Notes under the pieces: generated by a model | What the model saw: the letters and a program-made list of their open reading frames with translations, nothing else | Databases searched by the model: none | What the model was told of the DNA's origin: nothing | Translations under genes and position numbers: made by a program | Part shown: positions 1 to 8,317 of the stretch, piece by piece | Position numbering within the stretch: the first letter of the stretch is position 1 | Layout of the letters: each line of letters starts with the position of its first letter | DNA from: Rhizobium herbae | Lineage (GTDB): Bacteria; Pseudomonadota; Alphaproteobacteria; Rhizobiales; Rhizobiaceae | Assembly (NCBI RefSeq): GCF_017873135.1 | Contig: NZ_JAGGJV010000004.1 | Coordinates: 248,001-312,000 of the forward strand | DNA: 64,000 nt | Reading direction: 5' to 3'

Positions 1-1515
1 GGTATAGCCGAATGCCTGCTGGCGATCGAGCAGCGACACGTCGCGGCGCAGCGCGCGCGGCTCTACCGGCTTCAGCTCTTCGAGGATCAGCTGCGTGTTG
101 TCGAGCCACTTGGCATAGGGATGCTGGTTCGCCAGCGAAGACTTCACGTCCTCGTCGGAGATGATGCGGCCTTCCTCCATGTCGATCAGCAGCATCTTGC
201 CCGGCTGCAAACGCCACTTCTTGACGATGCTTTCTTCCTTGACCGGCAGCGTGCCGGCTTCGGAAGCAAGGATGATGCGGTCGTCGTCGGTAACGAGATA
301 GCGGGCCGGACGCAGGCCGTTGCGGTCGAGCGTCGCGCCGATCTGGCGGCCATCGGTGAACGCGACGGCGGCCGGACCATCCCACGGCTCCATCAGCGCG
401 GCGTGATACTCGTAGAATGCCTTGCGCTCCGGCGCCATCAGCTGGTTGCCGGCCCAGGCTTCCGGGATCAGCATCATCACCGCATGGGCGAGCGAATAGC
501 CGCCCTGAACGAGGAATTCGAGCGCATTGTCGAAACAGGCGGTATCCGACTGGCCCTCGTAGGAGATCGGCCAGAGCTTGGAAATGTCGGCGCCGAACAG
601 CGGCGAAGACACCGACGCCTGGCGGGCGGCCATCCAGTTGACGTTGGAGCGCAGCGTGTTGATTTCGCCGTTATGGGCGACCATGCGGTAGGGATGCGCC
701 AGCTTCCACGACGGGAAGGTGTTGGTCGAGAAGCGCTGATGCACCAGCGCCACCGCGCTTTCGAAGCGCGGATCGGACAGGTCCTTGAAATAGGCCGCCA
801 CCTGATAGGCGAGGAACATGCCCTTGTAGACGATTGTCTTCGTCGACAGCGACACCGGATAGAAACCGGTATCGGCACCCTGGAAGGCATCATAGATACG
901 GTTGGAGATCACCTTGCGCAGGGTGAACAGCCGGCGTTCGAATTCGGCATTGGTCGCGGCATCGCGGCCGGCGCCGATGAAAACCTGCAGGTGGTATGGT
1001 TCGGTCGCGGCAATATGCGGCGCCTTCGACAGCGAGGAATTGTCGACCGGCACCTCGCGGAAACCCAGTAGGGTCTGCCCCTCTTCGCCGATGACATCGG
1101 TGATCACCTGCTTGAAATGGGCGATCTGCGCCTCGTCCTGCGGCATGAAGAGATAGCCGACGGCGTAGTCGCCGGCCTTTGGCAAAGTAACGCCCTGAAG
1201 CGCCATTTCCTCGCGGAAGAAGCGGTCGGGAATCTGCACGAGGATGCCCGCGCCATCGCCCATCAGCGGATCGGCGCCGACGGCACCGCGATGCGTCAGG
1301 TTTTCCAGGATGAACAGGCCGTCCTTGACGATCTGGTGGGACTTCACCCCCTTCATATGCGCGACGAAACCGACGCCGCAGGCGTCATGCTCGTTGCGCG
1401 GATCATAAAGACCCTGTTTCTTCGGCAGGCCCGGGAACACGGCGGCTTTCTCAACCGTCGCCGTCTGGCGCGCAATGTTGAGTCCGGTTTCGGTGGATGG
1501 CGTAAATTCCGTCAT
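1..1515 (-). CDS. gltB: Glutamate synthase (NADPH) large subunit, N-terminal part (cut by window edge)
   Basis: This is the first 505 codons of the large (alpha) subunit of glutamate synthase, which with the small subunit converts glutamine and 2-oxoglutarate into two glutamates during ammonia assimilation in the cytoplasm. The protein starts MTEFTPST and reaches the motif DACGVGF near residue 50; in this family the cysteine of that motif becomes the N-terminal nucleophile of the class II glutamine amidotransferase domain after a short propeptide is removed. Further amidotransferase signatures are LTHRGAVGADP, RFSTNTFPSW, HNGEIN and DRNGLRPARY. The ATG at 1515 follows a GGAGGGACG ribosome site. 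The FMN-binding and central domains lie outside the window. The 5' region is shared with the divergent threonine aldolase gene. Confidence 0.95.
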   Translation of the reverse strand, partial: MTEFTPSTETGLNIARQTATVEKAAVFPGLPKKQGLYDPRNEHDACGVGFVAHMKGVKSHQIVKDGLFILENLTHRGAVGADPLMGDGAGILVQIPDRFFREEMALQGVTLPKAGDYAVGYLFMPQDEAQIAHFKQVITDVIGEEGQTLLGFREVPVDNSSLSKAPHIAATEPYHLQVFIGAGRDAATNAEFERRLFTLRKVISNRIYDAFQGADTGFYPVSLSTKTIVYKGMFLAYQVAAYFKDLSDPRFESAVALVHQRFSTNTFPSWKLAHPYRMVAHNGEINTLRSNVNWMAARQASVSSPLFGADISKLWPISYEGQSDTACFDNALEFLVQGGYSLAHAVMMLIPEAWAGNQLMAPERKAFYEYHAALMEPWDGPAAVAFTDGRQIGATLDRNGLRPARYLVTDDDRIILASEAGTLPVKEESIVKKWRLQPGKMLLIDMEEGRIISDEDVKSSLANQHPYAKWLDNTQLILEELKPVEPRALRRDVSLLDRQQAFGYT

Positions 1516-2082
1516 CGTCGTCCCTCCTGTTAACCCGGCAAGGGCCGGGTATTTCCGCAGTCCGGGCAGGCTTTCGCGGGCAAGCTACCCGTTTGAGGCC
1601 GACACCGGCATTATCGTTGCATGATCCTGATCCGGTCGCAAATGAAGCATTTACTGCATCAGGCAAGAATGCTCGCGACCATCGCGATTGCTGCGTCAGC
1701 ACGGACATTTTTGCGTCCGGCGCGGCTTGCAATCGTCAGCCGGCGGCCGCACCAAAACGGCCATTCCAGCATCTTTCCGGCCTTGAGACCGAAATAGGAC
1801 AGCAAGACTGTCCTATTTCATAGGCTCTATGCCAGAAACCACCCGCGACTGCAAGACCACTGACGCAAAATATTCAGAGAGATTTTACCGAACATTGCGG
1901 TTAATTGCGTGTTTTTGTAATTTAATTTCAATATCTCCTCGTTTTCTTCGATTTGGTTTCAAACTGGTCTGACATTGTCCTTATCTCGCCCTCCCTGGAT
2001 TGATTGCGGCGGCGGCATCCGTATGGTCACGCATAAGCCATCAATCGGGGCATCATTCCCCCGGAACCGCAGGACCGCATCG
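1516..2082. other. Intergenic region between gltB and the threonine aldolase gene
   Basis: This 567-base divergent region shows no convincing gene. It holds a short inverted repeat (ACCCGG/CCGGGT) just upstream of gltB, a longer perfect hairpin listed separately, and an AT-rich stretch around 1890-1945 that probably contains the rightward promoter. Open frames that run into it lack ribosome sites. Confidence 0.5.
1791..1819. repeat. Perfect 12-bp inverted repeat with 5-nt loop
   Basis: The arms GAAATAGGACAG and CTGTCCTATTTC flank the loop CAAGA. Neither strand has a run of T after the hairpin, so it does not look like an intrinsic terminator. It lies between two divergent genes and could be a regulator-binding site or RNA structure; its role is unknown. 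Confidence 0.6.
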
Positions 2083-3129
2083 ATGATTTTTTCCTCCGAC
2101 AACTGGGCGGGCGCCCATCCCGTGATCGCCGAAAGCCTGGTCAGGGCCGCCGGCGGCTTTGCCTCCGCCTATGGCACCAGCGAACTGGACAGGAAAGTCG
2201 AGAAGACGCTCTCCGCGGTGTTCGAACGCGACGTCGCCGTGTTCTTCGTCGCAACCGGAACCGCCGCAAACTCGCTGGCGCTCGCCAGTACCAATCGTCC
2301 GGGCGGTCATGTGTTGTGCCACCGCGAAGCGCATGTGAACGCCGACGAATGCGGCGCCCCGGAATTCTTCTCACATGGCGCAAAGCTTGCGCCGGTCGAT
2401 GGGCCAGATGGCAAGATGGACCCGAACCGGCTGGAGAAGGAAATCCAGCGCACCCGCGGCGGCGGCGTCCACGGCGGCCAGCCGATGGCTGTTACCATGA
2501 CGCAGGCGACCGAAGCCGGCACCGTCTACAGCCTCGATGAAATCGATGCGATCGCCGCCATCGCCAAGTCCTTCAACCTGCCTTTGCACATGGACGGCGC
2601 CCGCTTCGCCAATGCGCTGGTGACGCTCGGCGCCACGCCAGCCGAAATGACCTGGAAACGCGGCATCGACCTGCTCTCCTTCGGCGGCACCAAGAACGGC
2701 TGCTGGTGCGCCGAGGCGCTGATCCTGTTCGATACGTCGAAGGCAGAGGAGATGGGCTACCTGCGCAAGCGCTCCGCCCAGCTCTTTTCGAAATCCCGCT
2801 TCATCGCCGCCCAGTTCGATGCCTATCTCGAAGGCGATCTCTGGCTCGATCTGGCCCGTCATGCAAACGGCATGGCAAGCCGGCTGGCCGCAGGCATCGA
2901 GGGATCGAACAGCACGCGCCTCGCTTGGCCGAGCGGCTCCAACGAGCTTTTCGTCGTCCTGAAAAAGGAAACGGCAGCAAAGCTGCAGGCCGATGGTGCC
3001 GTCTTCTACGACTGGCCCGTGCCGCACACGTTGTCGAATTCCGTCGCCGAGGATGAAGGCCTCTACCGTCTGGTCACCAGCTTCGCAACGACGCCGGACG
3101 ATGTCGACCGGTTCCTGAAAGCCCTCTGA
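2083..3129 (+). CDS. ltaE: Low-specificity L-threonine aldolase family protein
   Basis: This 348-residue protein is a fold-type I PLP enzyme of the threonine aldolase / beta-eliminating lyase family, expected to split L-threonine or allo-threonine into glycine and acetaldehyde. It begins MIFSSDNWAGAHP, the usual start of rhizobial members. The motif HMDGARFANA (cofactor-binding Asp) is near residue 205 and LSFGGTKNG near 235, where the lysine is the expected Schiff-base residue. The ATG at 2083 was chosen over an upstream in-frame start because family homology begins there and AGGA lies 8 bases upstream. Its stop codon directly abuts that of the convergent LysR gene. The substrate (threonine, serine or phenylserine type) cannot be told from sequence alone. 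Confidence 0.88.
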   Translation: MIFSSDNWAGAHPVIAESLVRAAGGFASAYGTSELDRKVEKTLSAVFERDVAVFFVATGTAANSLALASTNRPGGHVLCHREAHVNADECGAPEFFSHGAKLAPVDGPDGKMDPNRLEKEIQRTRGGGVHGGQPMAVTMTQATEAGTVYSLDEIDAIAAIAKSFNLPLHMDGARFANALVTLGATPAEMTWKRGIDLLSFGGTKNGCWCAEALILFDTSKAEEMGYLRKRSAQLFSKSRFIAAQFDAYLEGDLWLDLARHANGMASRLAAGIEGSNSTRLAWPSGSNELFVVLKKETAAKLQADGAVFYDWPVPHTLSNSVAEDEGLYRLVTSFATTPDDVDRFLKAL

Positions 3130-4008
3130 TCAGAACGCGGCTTTTCCCGGCCCGGCAGCCGCCTGCAAGCCGCCGACCGTGGACAATATCTCGTTGGACA
3201 GGGCCTTCACCAGCGCCCTGTCCGCGCCCCGTCGCGCCACCAGCACGAACTCCACATCCTCCAGCCGCGGCAGCGTGTCCGAGGTAATTTCCCGCAGTCC
3301 CGCCGGCGCCATACTGCGCGGCTGCACCAGGACACCCATTCCGGCACGGGCGGCGGCGGTCAGGCCGCTGAGACTGCCGCAGGTACAGACAATCCGCCAC
3401 GGAACGCCGGCGCGCTCAAGCGCCTCCAGTGCGACGCTGCGGGTGATGCTCGGCGGCGGAAAGGCGATCAGCGGCAGGACCGGACCGCGCATCACCCGCT
3501 CCGGATCGCGGGCAAGCCAGACAAGCGGCTCGCGATAGACCAGCTGGCCGCGCGCATCGCCGATCCGCCGCTTGGCCAGCACCAGATCAAGCGCGCCCTC
3601 ATCCTGCATCTGGTACAGCGTTCCACTCAAAGCCACGGTCAGCTCGAGATCGACCGAGGCATGCGCGCGGGTAAAATCCTCAAGCACGACCGGCAGGCGG
3701 CTCATGACGAAATCTTCCGAGACACCAAGATGCAGCCGACCATGCAGGCTGCGCTCTGCAAACAAGGACTTGACCTGCCCATCCAGCGACAGCATCGCCC
3801 TGGCCGGCCCCAGCAGCGCCTCGCCATCCGCGGTCAGTGAGACGCGGTGCGTATCGCGCTGGACCAGCTTGCGGCCGAGATCCGCCTCCAGCCGGAGTAT
3901 GTGCTGGCTGACCGTGGACTGGCCAAGCCCGAGACGCTCGGCCGCCAGCGTGAAGCTGGCCATCTGCTCGACGGCGAGAAAACTGCGAAGCTGCACCAGA
4001 TCGAGCAT
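3130..4008 (-). CDS. LysR-family transcriptional regulator
   Basis: This 292-residue protein has the LysR layout: an N-terminal winged helix-turn-helix (about residues 1-60, with FLAVEQMASFTLAAERLGLGQSTVSQHI) and a C-terminal effector-binding domain. LysR regulators usually control a divergently transcribed neighbour and repress themselves. Here the divergent partner is the SBF-like transporter at 4107, with 98 bases between the two starts, so that transporter is the likely target. The gene is convergent with the threonine aldolase gene and their stop codons touch. The effector is unknown. Confidence 0.92.
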   Translation of the reverse strand: MLDLVQLRSFLAVEQMASFTLAAERLGLGQSTVSQHILRLEADLGRKLVQRDTHRVSLTADGEALLGPARAMLSLDGQVKSLFAERSLHGRLHLGVSEDFVMSRLPVVLEDFTRAHASVDLELTVALSGTLYQMQDEGALDLVLAKRRIGDARGQLVYREPLVWLARDPERVMRGPVLPLIAFPPPSITRSVALEALERAGVPWRIVCTCGSLSGLTAAARAGMGVLVQPRSMAPAGLREITSDTLPRLEDVEFVLVARRGADRALVKALSNEILSTVGGLQAAAGPGKAAF

Positions 4009-4106
4009 GGATTATCCTGAATCGTGATAATGGTTATTTCTTGCATTCGATATCACAATGACAATGATGTCGCCACCACCTTCCCGTCATAGTCCGGACG
4101 ATCGAT

Positions 4107-5108
4107 ATGCGCCGCTTCCTGCCCGACACCTTCACCATCCTGCTGGTTCTCACCGTCATCCTGGCATCGGTCCTGCCGATTTCCGGCGAGCCGGCCGAGT
4201 GGTTCGGCCTGGCGACAAAGATCGCCATCGGCCTCCTGTTCTTCCTGCACGGCGCCCGGCTGTCCCGGGATGTCGTGGTTGCCGGCCTGCTGCACTGGCG
4301 GCTCCATCTCGTCATCCTGGCATCGACCTTCGTGCTTTTCCCGCTGCTCGGCCTTGCCGTCGGCTTCCTCCCGCCAACGCTGCTGCCGCCGGCGCTCTAT
4401 ACCGGCATCCTCTTCCTCTGCGTTCTGCCCTCCACCGTGCAATCCTCCATCGCCTTCACTTCGATGGCCGGCGGCAATGTGCCCGCAGCCATCTGCGCCG
4501 CATCCGCCTCCAACATCTTCGGCATGTTCCTGACGCCGCTGCTGGTCGGCCTCTTGTTTACCGCCGGCGGCCATGGCGGCGGCTTCACGCTCGACGCCTT
4601 CCTGCAGATTTTCCTGCAACTGCTGGCGCCGTTCATCGCGGGCCAGATCCTCCAGCCCTGGATCGGCAATTTCATCCGCGCCCGCAAGAAGCTGCTGATG
4701 CCGGTCGATCGCGGCTCGATCCTGATGGTCGTTTATCTTGCCTTCAGCGAAGCGGTGACCGAAGGCCTTTGGCACACCTTCTCCATCCGCGACCTCGCGG
4801 TGGTGATCACCCTCGACATCGTGCTTCTTGCGATCGTGCTTATCGTCACGATGTTCGGCAGCCGCCTGCTCGGATTTTCGAAAGAGGACGAGATCGCCAT
4901 CACCTTCTGCGGCTCGAAGAAAAGTCTTGCCAGCGGCGTGCCGATGGCCAACGTCATCTTCGCCGGCCAGAGCATCGGCAGCATCGTCCTGCCCTTGATG
5001 CTGTTCCACCAGATCCAGCTGATGGCCTGCGCGGTGATTGCCCAGAAATACGCCGGGAGAGGCCGGCGGCGCGAGGCGGAAGCCGCCGCTGCGGCCGCAG
5101 CTCAATAA
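4107..5108 (+). CDS. Bile acid:sodium symporter-like (YfeH/SBF-like) membrane transporter
   Basis: This 333-residue protein is very hydrophobic, with roughly ten predicted membrane segments starting near residue 9. It matches the SBF-like family, whose members are inner-membrane carriers of mostly unknown substrate. Family-type segments include GLLFFLHGARLS, LPSTVQSSIAFTSMAGGN and a late CGSKKSLASGVPMA motif. A C-terminal tail rich in Ala and Arg is cytoplasmic. It is transcribed divergently from the LysR gene, which is its probable regulator. A hairpin directly after the stop probably ends the transcript. The transported compound is not evident. Confidence 0.85.
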   Translation: MRRFLPDTFTILLVLTVILASVLPISGEPAEWFGLATKIAIGLLFFLHGARLSRDVVVAGLLHWRLHLVILASTFVLFPLLGLAVGFLPPTLLPPALYTGILFLCVLPSTVQSSIAFTSMAGGNVPAAICAASASNIFGMFLTPLLVGLLFTAGGHGGGFTLDAFLQIFLQLLAPFIAGQILQPWIGNFIRARKKLLMPVDRGSILMVVYLAFSEAVTEGLWHTFSIRDLAVVITLDIVLLAIVLIVTMFGSRLLGFSKEDEIAITFCGSKKSLASGVPMANVIFAGQSIGSIVLPLMLFHQIQLMACAVIAQKYAGRGRRREAEAAAAAAAQ

Positions 5109-5110
5109 AA

Positions 5111-5140
5111 AAACGGCGCCCTTCCGGACGCCGCTTCTTC
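5111..5140 (+). terminator. Candidate terminator after the SBF-like transporter
   Basis: The arms CGGCG (5114-5118) and CGCCG (5129-5133) with extra C/G pairing enclose TTCC and are followed by a T-rich CTTCTTC. A run of A on the left side means it could also serve the convergent hsp20 gene. Confidence 0.6.
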
Positions 5141-5163
5141 ATTCTGAGATTGATACCAAACGC

Positions 5164-5640
5164 TTAGCTGGCGTTGGCGTCGATCTGGGTCGCTTCGATC
5201 TGCTTCGGCGCCAGCTGCGCGGCAACGATGTCGATGCGGCGCGGCTTGGCAGCTTCGGGAATCTCGCGCAGGAGATCGATATGAAGCAGGCCGTTCTTCA
5301 GCGAGGCGGACTGGATTTCCACGTGGTCGGCAAGCTGGAAGCGGCGCTCGAACGCGCGCTTGGCGATACCGCGATACAGGAACTGGTTCTCGGTCGCCTT
5401 TTCTTCGCTCTTCTCACCCTTGACGGTCAGCGTGTGTTCGCGGGCTTCGATCGAAAGTTCGCTTTCGTCGAAACCGGCAACGGCCATGGTGATCCGGTAA
5501 GTGCTCTCGCCGGTCCGCTCGATATTGTAGGGCGGATAGGTCTGCGACTGGTCCGGCTGGCCGAGACTGTCGAGCATGGTGAAGAGACGGTCGAAACCGA
5601 CGGTGGAACGATAGAGTGGGGAAAAATCAACGTGACGCAT
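5164..5640 (-). CDS. Small heat-shock protein, Hsp20/alpha-crystallin family (IbpA-like)
   Basis: This 158-residue protein is an ATP-independent holdase chaperone that binds unfolding proteins in the cytoplasm. It opens MRHVDFSPLYRSTVGFDRLF, typical of rhizobial class A small heat-shock proteins. The alpha-crystallin domain spans about residues 35-125 (YNIERTGESTYRITMAVAGF, then RGIAKRAFERRFQLADHVE). The C-terminal tail carries the family's I-x-I-like segment (PRRIDI). The upstream DNA shows a sigma32-type promoter followed by a ROSE-like leader, so both transcription and translation are probably induced by heat. Confidence 0.95.
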   Translation of the reverse strand: MRHVDFSPLYRSTVGFDRLFTMLDSLGQPDQSQTYPPYNIERTGESTYRITMAVAGFDESELSIEAREHTLTVKGEKSEEKATENQFLYRGIAKRAFERRFQLADHVEIQSASLKNGLLHIDLLREIPEAAKPRRIDIVAAQLAPKQIEATQIDANAS

Positions 5641-5740
5641 GGTGTCCTCTTGTGAGCAACTGTTGTGCGATCATGGTTCCGTCATCCCGAAAGCGGCGAC
5701 GGCAGAACCGGTGAACGGGCCCTCTTCGGCGCCCGTATCG
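5641..5740 (-). promoter_or_regulatory. ROSE-like RNA thermometer in the hsp20 leader
   Basis: The roughly 100-base leader ends with UUGCU, a few bases, then AAGAGGA and the AUG. The UYGCU element facing the Shine-Dalgarno sequence is the hallmark of ROSE elements described for rhizobial small heat-shock genes: the two pair at normal temperature and melt on heating. Further upstream there are GC-rich complementary segments (GGGCGCC / GGGCCC) that could form the other stems. The fold was judged by eye only. Confidence 0.72.
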
Positions 5741-5743
5741 ATG

Positions 5744-5772
5744 AGATGGGAATTGTTTTTGCAGCCTTCAAG
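5744..5772 (-). promoter_or_regulatory. Sigma32 (RpoH)-type promoter of hsp20
   Basis: Read on the minus strand, CTTGAA (5772-5767) is followed after 15 bases by TCCCATCT (5751-5744). This fits the heat-shock sigma factor consensus CTTGAA / CCCCATNT. It places transcription start near 5737, giving a leader the length of known ROSE elements. Confidence 0.7.
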
Positions 5773-6166
5773 ACCCCGGCAGGCAAGTTCGAAGGGTTGC
5801 CGCAATCAAAACCGGCCGTCGATAAACGCAGGATGAACGGCCGGTTCCATATCCGTTCAGCTGCGGCCGGGTAAAACCGCATCATCGGAAGATGAGGCAG
5901 GCAGCAGCGGTGAACGTCCCTTCTCCCGCATGCTGCCTGTCTTCAGCCGACCGACTGTCTCTGGCCGGGAGCGGTAATCAGTCCCCCCACCGTTTCCGGC
6001 CCTTTTTCTTTGACCGGCTGGATCGCCTCGCCTATCTCTATCGCGTGGCCTGCACCGTTCCTTAATCGCTATGGATCAAGGATAGGCGCTCATAAATCCG
6101 GTGTATCCGGCGCACCCTTGTATCGCCAGCGCACCTTCAAAGACCCGCCGGACACGGACCCTGCCG
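5773..6166. other. Intergenic region upstream of hsp20 promoter and the alpha/beta hydrolase
   Basis: I see no convincing gene here. A 67-codon minus-strand frame overlaps the hsp20 promoter and has no family resemblance. The right end must contain the promoter of the hydrolase gene, but no clear -35/-10 pair stands out. Confidence 0.4.
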
Positions 6167-7144
6167 ATGACACCCACCCTTTATCCCACCCCGGACAACC
6201 CGATCCCCGGCAATCATACCGTCGGTTTCTTCGAGGGTGTCGGCAACAGGAAAATCCGCTATGCGATTTTCAAATCGGATGCGCCGGTTGCCAAGGGCAC
6301 CGTCGTGCTTCTGCAGGGCCGCAACGAATCGATCGAGAAATATGCCGAGACGATCGGCGAACTGACAGCCCGGGGATTGTGGGTGGCAACCTTCGACTGG
6401 CGCGGCCAGGCCGGCTCCGAACGCCTGTTGAAACAGCGGCGCCGCGGCCATGTCCGTCGCTTTGCCGACTATGAGCGCGATCTCTCCATCTTCCTTGAAA
6501 AGATCGTGCTGCCCGATACCCGCCTGCCCTTCTTCATGCTCGCCCATTCCATGGGCGCGCTGATCGCGCTGTCGCAGGCGCCGCTGCTTGCCAGCCGCAT
6601 CGACCGGCTGGCGATCGCCGCACCCTTCGTGGCGCTTGGCGGCCAGAAACACGGCCAGGGCATGATCAGCCTTCTTGCGGCCGTCTTCAGCCTGTGCGGC
6701 CTCGGCTTCCTGCCCTTGATGCGCGACAGGGGCTCGCTGCCGTTCTCGCAAAACCTTTTGACGTCCGATGCGCGGCGCTTTGCCCGCAACAAGGCCCTGA
6801 CCGACGCCCACCCCGAACTGGCGCTCGGTCCGCCCACCGCCCGCTGGCTGCACGAGACCTTCAAGGCGATCAAGCGCGTTTCAAGCCGCGAGCACCTGAC
6901 GCAGATCCGCGTGCCGACCATTGTGCTGGCACCGACGCAGGACAGGCTGGTGCCGCATCTCGCGGTAGAGAATCTGGCCCGCAATTTCCGCGCCGGCCAT
7001 ATGATCCCGATCGACGGCGGACGGCACGAACTTTTGCAGGAAGCGGACCACTACCGCGCCCAGGCGATTGCCGCGATCGAGGCATTCATTCCCGGGAGTA
7101 CCGCGGACATGGCAATGGCGGAAGACGAGGATCTGTCGGCCTGA
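6167..7144 (+). CDS. Alpha/beta hydrolase, lysophospholipase/monoacylglycerol lipase type (PldB-like)
   Basis: This 325-residue protein has the serine hydrolase layout: a substrate-entry strand followed by TFDWRGQAGSERLL, the nucleophile elbow AHSMGA near residue 127, an acid-bearing segment VLAPTQDRLVPH and the late GGRHELLQE that supplies the catalytic His. It resembles the Hydrolase_4 family (PldB, monoglyceride lipase), enzymes acting on lysophospholipids or monoacylglycerols. The ATG at 6167 (MTPTLYPTPDNP) was chosen because homology begins there; an upstream in-frame ATG at 6101 adds 22 low-quality residues. No signal peptide is obvious. It is convergent with hisN. Confidence 0.85.
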   Translation: MTPTLYPTPDNPIPGNHTVGFFEGVGNRKIRYAIFKSDAPVAKGTVVLLQGRNESIEKYAETIGELTARGLWVATFDWRGQAGSERLLKQRRRGHVRRFADYERDLSIFLEKIVLPDTRLPFFMLAHSMGALIALSQAPLLASRIDRLAIAAPFVALGGQKHGQGMISLLAAVFSLCGLGFLPLMRDRGSLPFSQNLLTSDARRFARNKALTDAHPELALGPPTARWLHETFKAIKRVSSREHLTQIRVPTIVLAPTQDRLVPHLAVENLARNFRAGHMIPIDGGRHELLQEADHYRAQAIAAIEAFIPGSTADMAMAEDEDLSA

Positions 7145-7160
7145 CGCTCCGTTTCGGCCT

Positions 7161-7934
7161 TCAGCCTTTCAGAATCGCCAGCGCCTGCGCGTGGATTTCC
7201 GCGCTGCCGGCCGCGATGATTTCGCCGCCCATTTCCGCCGGTCCGCCGGTCCAGTCGGTGACGATGCCGCCGGCCTGCTCGATCAAGGGAATAAGCCCGC
7301 CGACATCATAAGGCTTCAGGCCGCATTCGATGACGAGGTCGATATGACCGGAGGCAAGCAGCGCGAAGGCATAGCAGTCGCAGCCGTAGCGGGCGAGTTG
7401 GACCTTGCTCTGGACGGTTTCAAAACGGGTCTTGATATCGCCGGTATAAAGATGCGGCGAGGTGGTAAACAGGATCGCCTGGCTGAGATCGGCGCAGGGC
7501 CGTGTGGAGATCGCCTTGTTTCCGCCCGGCCCGCGATAATGGGCGTTCTTGCCGTCGGCAAAATAGCGCTCGCCGGTAAAGGGCTGGTCCATCAGCCCCA
7601 TCACCGCCTCGCCCTTGTGATAAAGGCCGATCAGCGTTCCCCAGACCGGCAGGCCGGAGATGAAGGCGCGAGTGCCGTCGATCGGATCGATCACCCAGAC
7701 ATAATCCCGGTCGAGCCCGACATTGCCGAATTCCTCGCCGAGAATGCCGTGATCGGGAAAATGCGTCTCGATCAAGGCCCGGATCGCCGCTTCCGCCGCG
7801 CGGTCGCCCTCGGTCACCGGATCGAAACCGGCAGCCTCCTTGTTGGCAACGCTGATGCCGGTGCGGAAGCGCGGCAGGGTTTCGGCCTTGGCCGCATCGG
7901 CAAGGCGGTCGAAAAATTCACGGTCCGGCAGCAT
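7161..7934 (-). CDS. hisN: Histidinol-phosphatase, inositol monophosphatase family
   Basis: This 257-residue enzyme belongs to the Mg-dependent inositol monophosphatase superfamily. Rhizobial members of this length and context are annotated as HisN, which removes phosphate from L-histidinol phosphate in histidine synthesis. Metal-binding motifs are present: GEEF near residue 78, DPIDGTRAF near 94 and KPYDVGGLIPLIEQAGG near 215, where the Asp completes the site. The ATG at 7934 fits the family start. It neighbours N-formylglutamate amidohydrolase, another enzyme linked to histidine metabolism. Inositol-1-phosphate phosphatase activity cannot be excluded. Confidence 0.85.
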   Translation of the reverse strand: MLPDREFFDRLADAAKAETLPRFRTGISVANKEAAGFDPVTEGDRAAEAAIRALIETHFPDHGILGEEFGNVGLDRDYVWVIDPIDGTRAFISGLPVWGTLIGLYHKGEAVMGLMDQPFTGERYFADGKNAHYRGPGGNKAISTRPCADLSQAILFTTSPHLYTGDIKTRFETVQSKVQLARYGCDCYAFALLASGHIDLVIECGLKPYDVGGLIPLIEQAGGIVTDWTGGPAEMGGEIIAAGSAEIHAQALAILKG

Positions 7935-8175
7935 GAAACCTCGCGAAAATCAGGAAATGGAAGGCTGAATGTGCTTATGGCACATTTTTTTGAAAAAGAA
8001 GTCTCTGGCGAAAAAATCATGAAAAATCGTCAGATTCGCAGTTGCGAAAGCGGTCTCGCTCCAGATTCCCGAAGAACGTGCCTCAAAAATCGGGAAACAC
8101 GGCAAAATCGCCCATTTCGTGACGTTTCGGTGACGGCTTGCTTTGGCGCACTGCACCAATTGTGGCCAAATTGGG

Positions 8176-8204
8176 CTTGACAATTGTGCGCTGCAATATT
8201 AGCT
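8176..8204 (+). promoter_or_regulatory. Candidate promoter of the small RNA
   Basis: CTTGAC (8176-8181) matches the rhizobial -35 consensus; after 17 bases a weak -10 TTAGCT follows (8199-8204). This would start transcription near 8211. Upstream, TGCACCAATTGTGG partly resembles an NtrC half-site, which is only suggestive. Confidence 0.5.
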
Positions 8205-8210
8205 TTTTCC

Positions 8211-8291
8211 TTACAGTCACTTGTGGCTGTAAATACCCTCCTTGGGTGTTTCCTCCCTAGACTTAGCCGCGCCACAAGCGCGGTTTTTTTT
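8211..8291 (+). ncRNA. mmgR: Small trans-acting RNA, candidate MmgR (alpha-r8 family)
   Basis: This roughly 80-base unit has the features of an independent sRNA: a promoter-like CTTGAC upstream, a 5' stem (TTACAG pairing with CTGTAA), an unpaired pyrimidine-rich middle with CCCTCCTTGGGTG and TTTCCTCCC (anti-Shine-Dalgarno type), and a strong intrinsic terminator (CCGCGC/GCGCGG followed by eight T). As I recall, the alpha-r8 sRNA family of rhizobia, including MmgR of Sinorhizobium meliloti (about 77 nt, linked to polyhydroxybutyrate control), lies in this same place between an inositol-monophosphatase-type gene and N-formylglutamate amidohydrolase. The family name rests on memory of context and motif. 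Confidence 0.68.
8267..8291 (+). terminator. Intrinsic terminator of the small RNA
   Basis: The 6-bp GC stem CCGCGC/GCGCGG with loop CACAA is followed by eight T residues, a textbook rho-independent terminator on the plus strand. Confidence 0.85.
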
Positions 8292-8317
8292 GTCATGATT
8301 TCAGGTAGCAGCCGGCG

